Shown: piece after piece, positions 6,281 through 6,633 of the stretch
Layout: every line of letters starts with the position of its first letter
Numbering within the stretch: position 1 is the stretch's first letter
Assembly (NCBI GenBank): GCA_020430865.1
Contig: JAGQIY010001230.1
Location: 1 to 6,633, forward strand
Length of the DNA stretch: 6,633 nucleotides
Origin: Myxococcales bacterium
GTDB lineage: Bacteria > Myxococcota > Polyangia > Polyangiales > Polyangiaceae
Direction of reading: 5' to 3'
Made by a program: the position numbers and the translations under genes
The notes under the pieces: model-generated
The model's input: the letters and a program-made list of their open reading frames with translations, nothing else
Databases searched by the model: none
Told to the model about the DNA's origin: nothing

Positions 6281-6340
6281 GTCGATTTCCGCGAGGTGTC
6301 ACTGGCGGAGCAGCGCGCGAGGTGCTCGATCACTCGTGCG

Positions 6341-6633
6341 CTACATGATCGTGCGGCGCAGCGGGTGCTCTCGACCGCTGTCTTGCGCGCGTCCCCAGAC
6401 CGGCTTGAACAGCCAGTAGTGCCCGTACTTCTTTTCGTAGTCGTGGAACTCCGCTTCCAGACCGACCTTCGGCTCGAAGCCCTTTCGCAACTGGAAGCGG
6501 ATCTCACGGCCGTAGTACAGGTACCCCGTGCGGCGCTCCCAGTCTTCGTAGCTCCAGGACTCGAGGATCTTGAGCACGTTGGGGTGGAGCCGCTCATTGT
6601 TCCAGATCACGTAGCCCGGGGTGCCGTTGACCG
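6341..6633 (-). CDS. C-terminal part of an unrecognised Trp/Tyr-rich protein (runs off the window)
   Basis: The minus frame is open from the right edge to TAG at 6341-6343, giving about 96 visible residues. A GTG at 6608-6610 could start an 89-residue protein, but the frame continues upstream without a stop (NGTPGY just before it), has no clear ribosome-binding site there, and starts mid-motif, so the gene most likely begins outside the window. The peptide is rich in Trp, Tyr, charged and aromatic residues (GYVIWNNERLHP, WSYEDWERRTGYLYYG, YGHYWLFKPVWGR) with high G/C third positions, so coding is convincing. No signal peptide or membrane segment is visible. I do not recognise the family. It points the same way as the kinase gene but is separated from it by 317 bp and a candidate promoter, so the kinase is probably transcribed separately. 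Confidence 0.75.
   Translation of the reverse strand, partial: VNGTPGYVIWNNERLHPNVLKILESWSYEDWERRTGYLYYGREIRFQLRKGFEPKVGLEAEFHDYEKKYGHYWLFKPVWGRAQDSGREHPLRRTIM

Noticed and set aside
6114..6419. Plus-strand frame of 101 codons starting at GTG6114
   Set aside because: Arg/Ser-rich with no motif, overlaps the convincing minus-strand gene at 6341, and has no ribosome-binding site.

Overview
The window is a very GC-rich, densely coded stretch, most likely from a myxobacterium (Myxococcota, probably the Polyangiales/Sorangium side). The reasons are the strong G/C bias at third codon positions, a lipoprotein with a long Gly/Ser tail, a Hanks-type Ser/Thr kinase with a C-terminal membrane anchor, and a receiver-PATAN (DUF4388) protein. 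This assignment is inference from style; no marker gene is present.

Layout from left to right. Positions 1-137 hold no supported gene, only a terminator-like inverted repeat. Then comes a plus-strand pair: a Cys-rich, Gly-tailed putative lipoprotein (138-1685), followed 39 bp later by an 11-helix Nramp-family transporter whose canonical metal-binding motif has been replaced (1725-3035). A minus-strand gene for a small membrane-anchored TPR protein (3039-3662) meets it tail to tail, 3 bp apart. A 159-160 bp divergent intergenic region carries a perfect 9-bp inverted repeat and leads into a plus-strand receiver-PATAN gene starting at TTG (3823-4581). That gene ends 8 bp from the end of a convergent minus-strand Ser/Thr kinase gene (4590-6023), which has a good Shine-Dalgarno site, a plausible sigma70-type promoter and a perfect 15-bp palindrome just upstream. 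After a 317-bp spacer (6024-6340) rich in inverted repeats, the window ends inside an unrecognised minus-strand gene (6341 to beyond 6633).

Functionally there are two themes. One is a possible metal-handling unit (lipoprotein plus atypical Nramp). The other is signalling (PATAN regulator and kinase, adjacent but convergent, so not an operon). The most informative details are residue-level departures from family rules: the Nramp DPGN motif reads GVSH, and the receiver domain has lost its acidic pair and its switch Thr/Ser. I see no CRISPR array, tRNA, rRNA, insertion sequence or integrase, and nothing that amounts to a clearly new multi-gene system.
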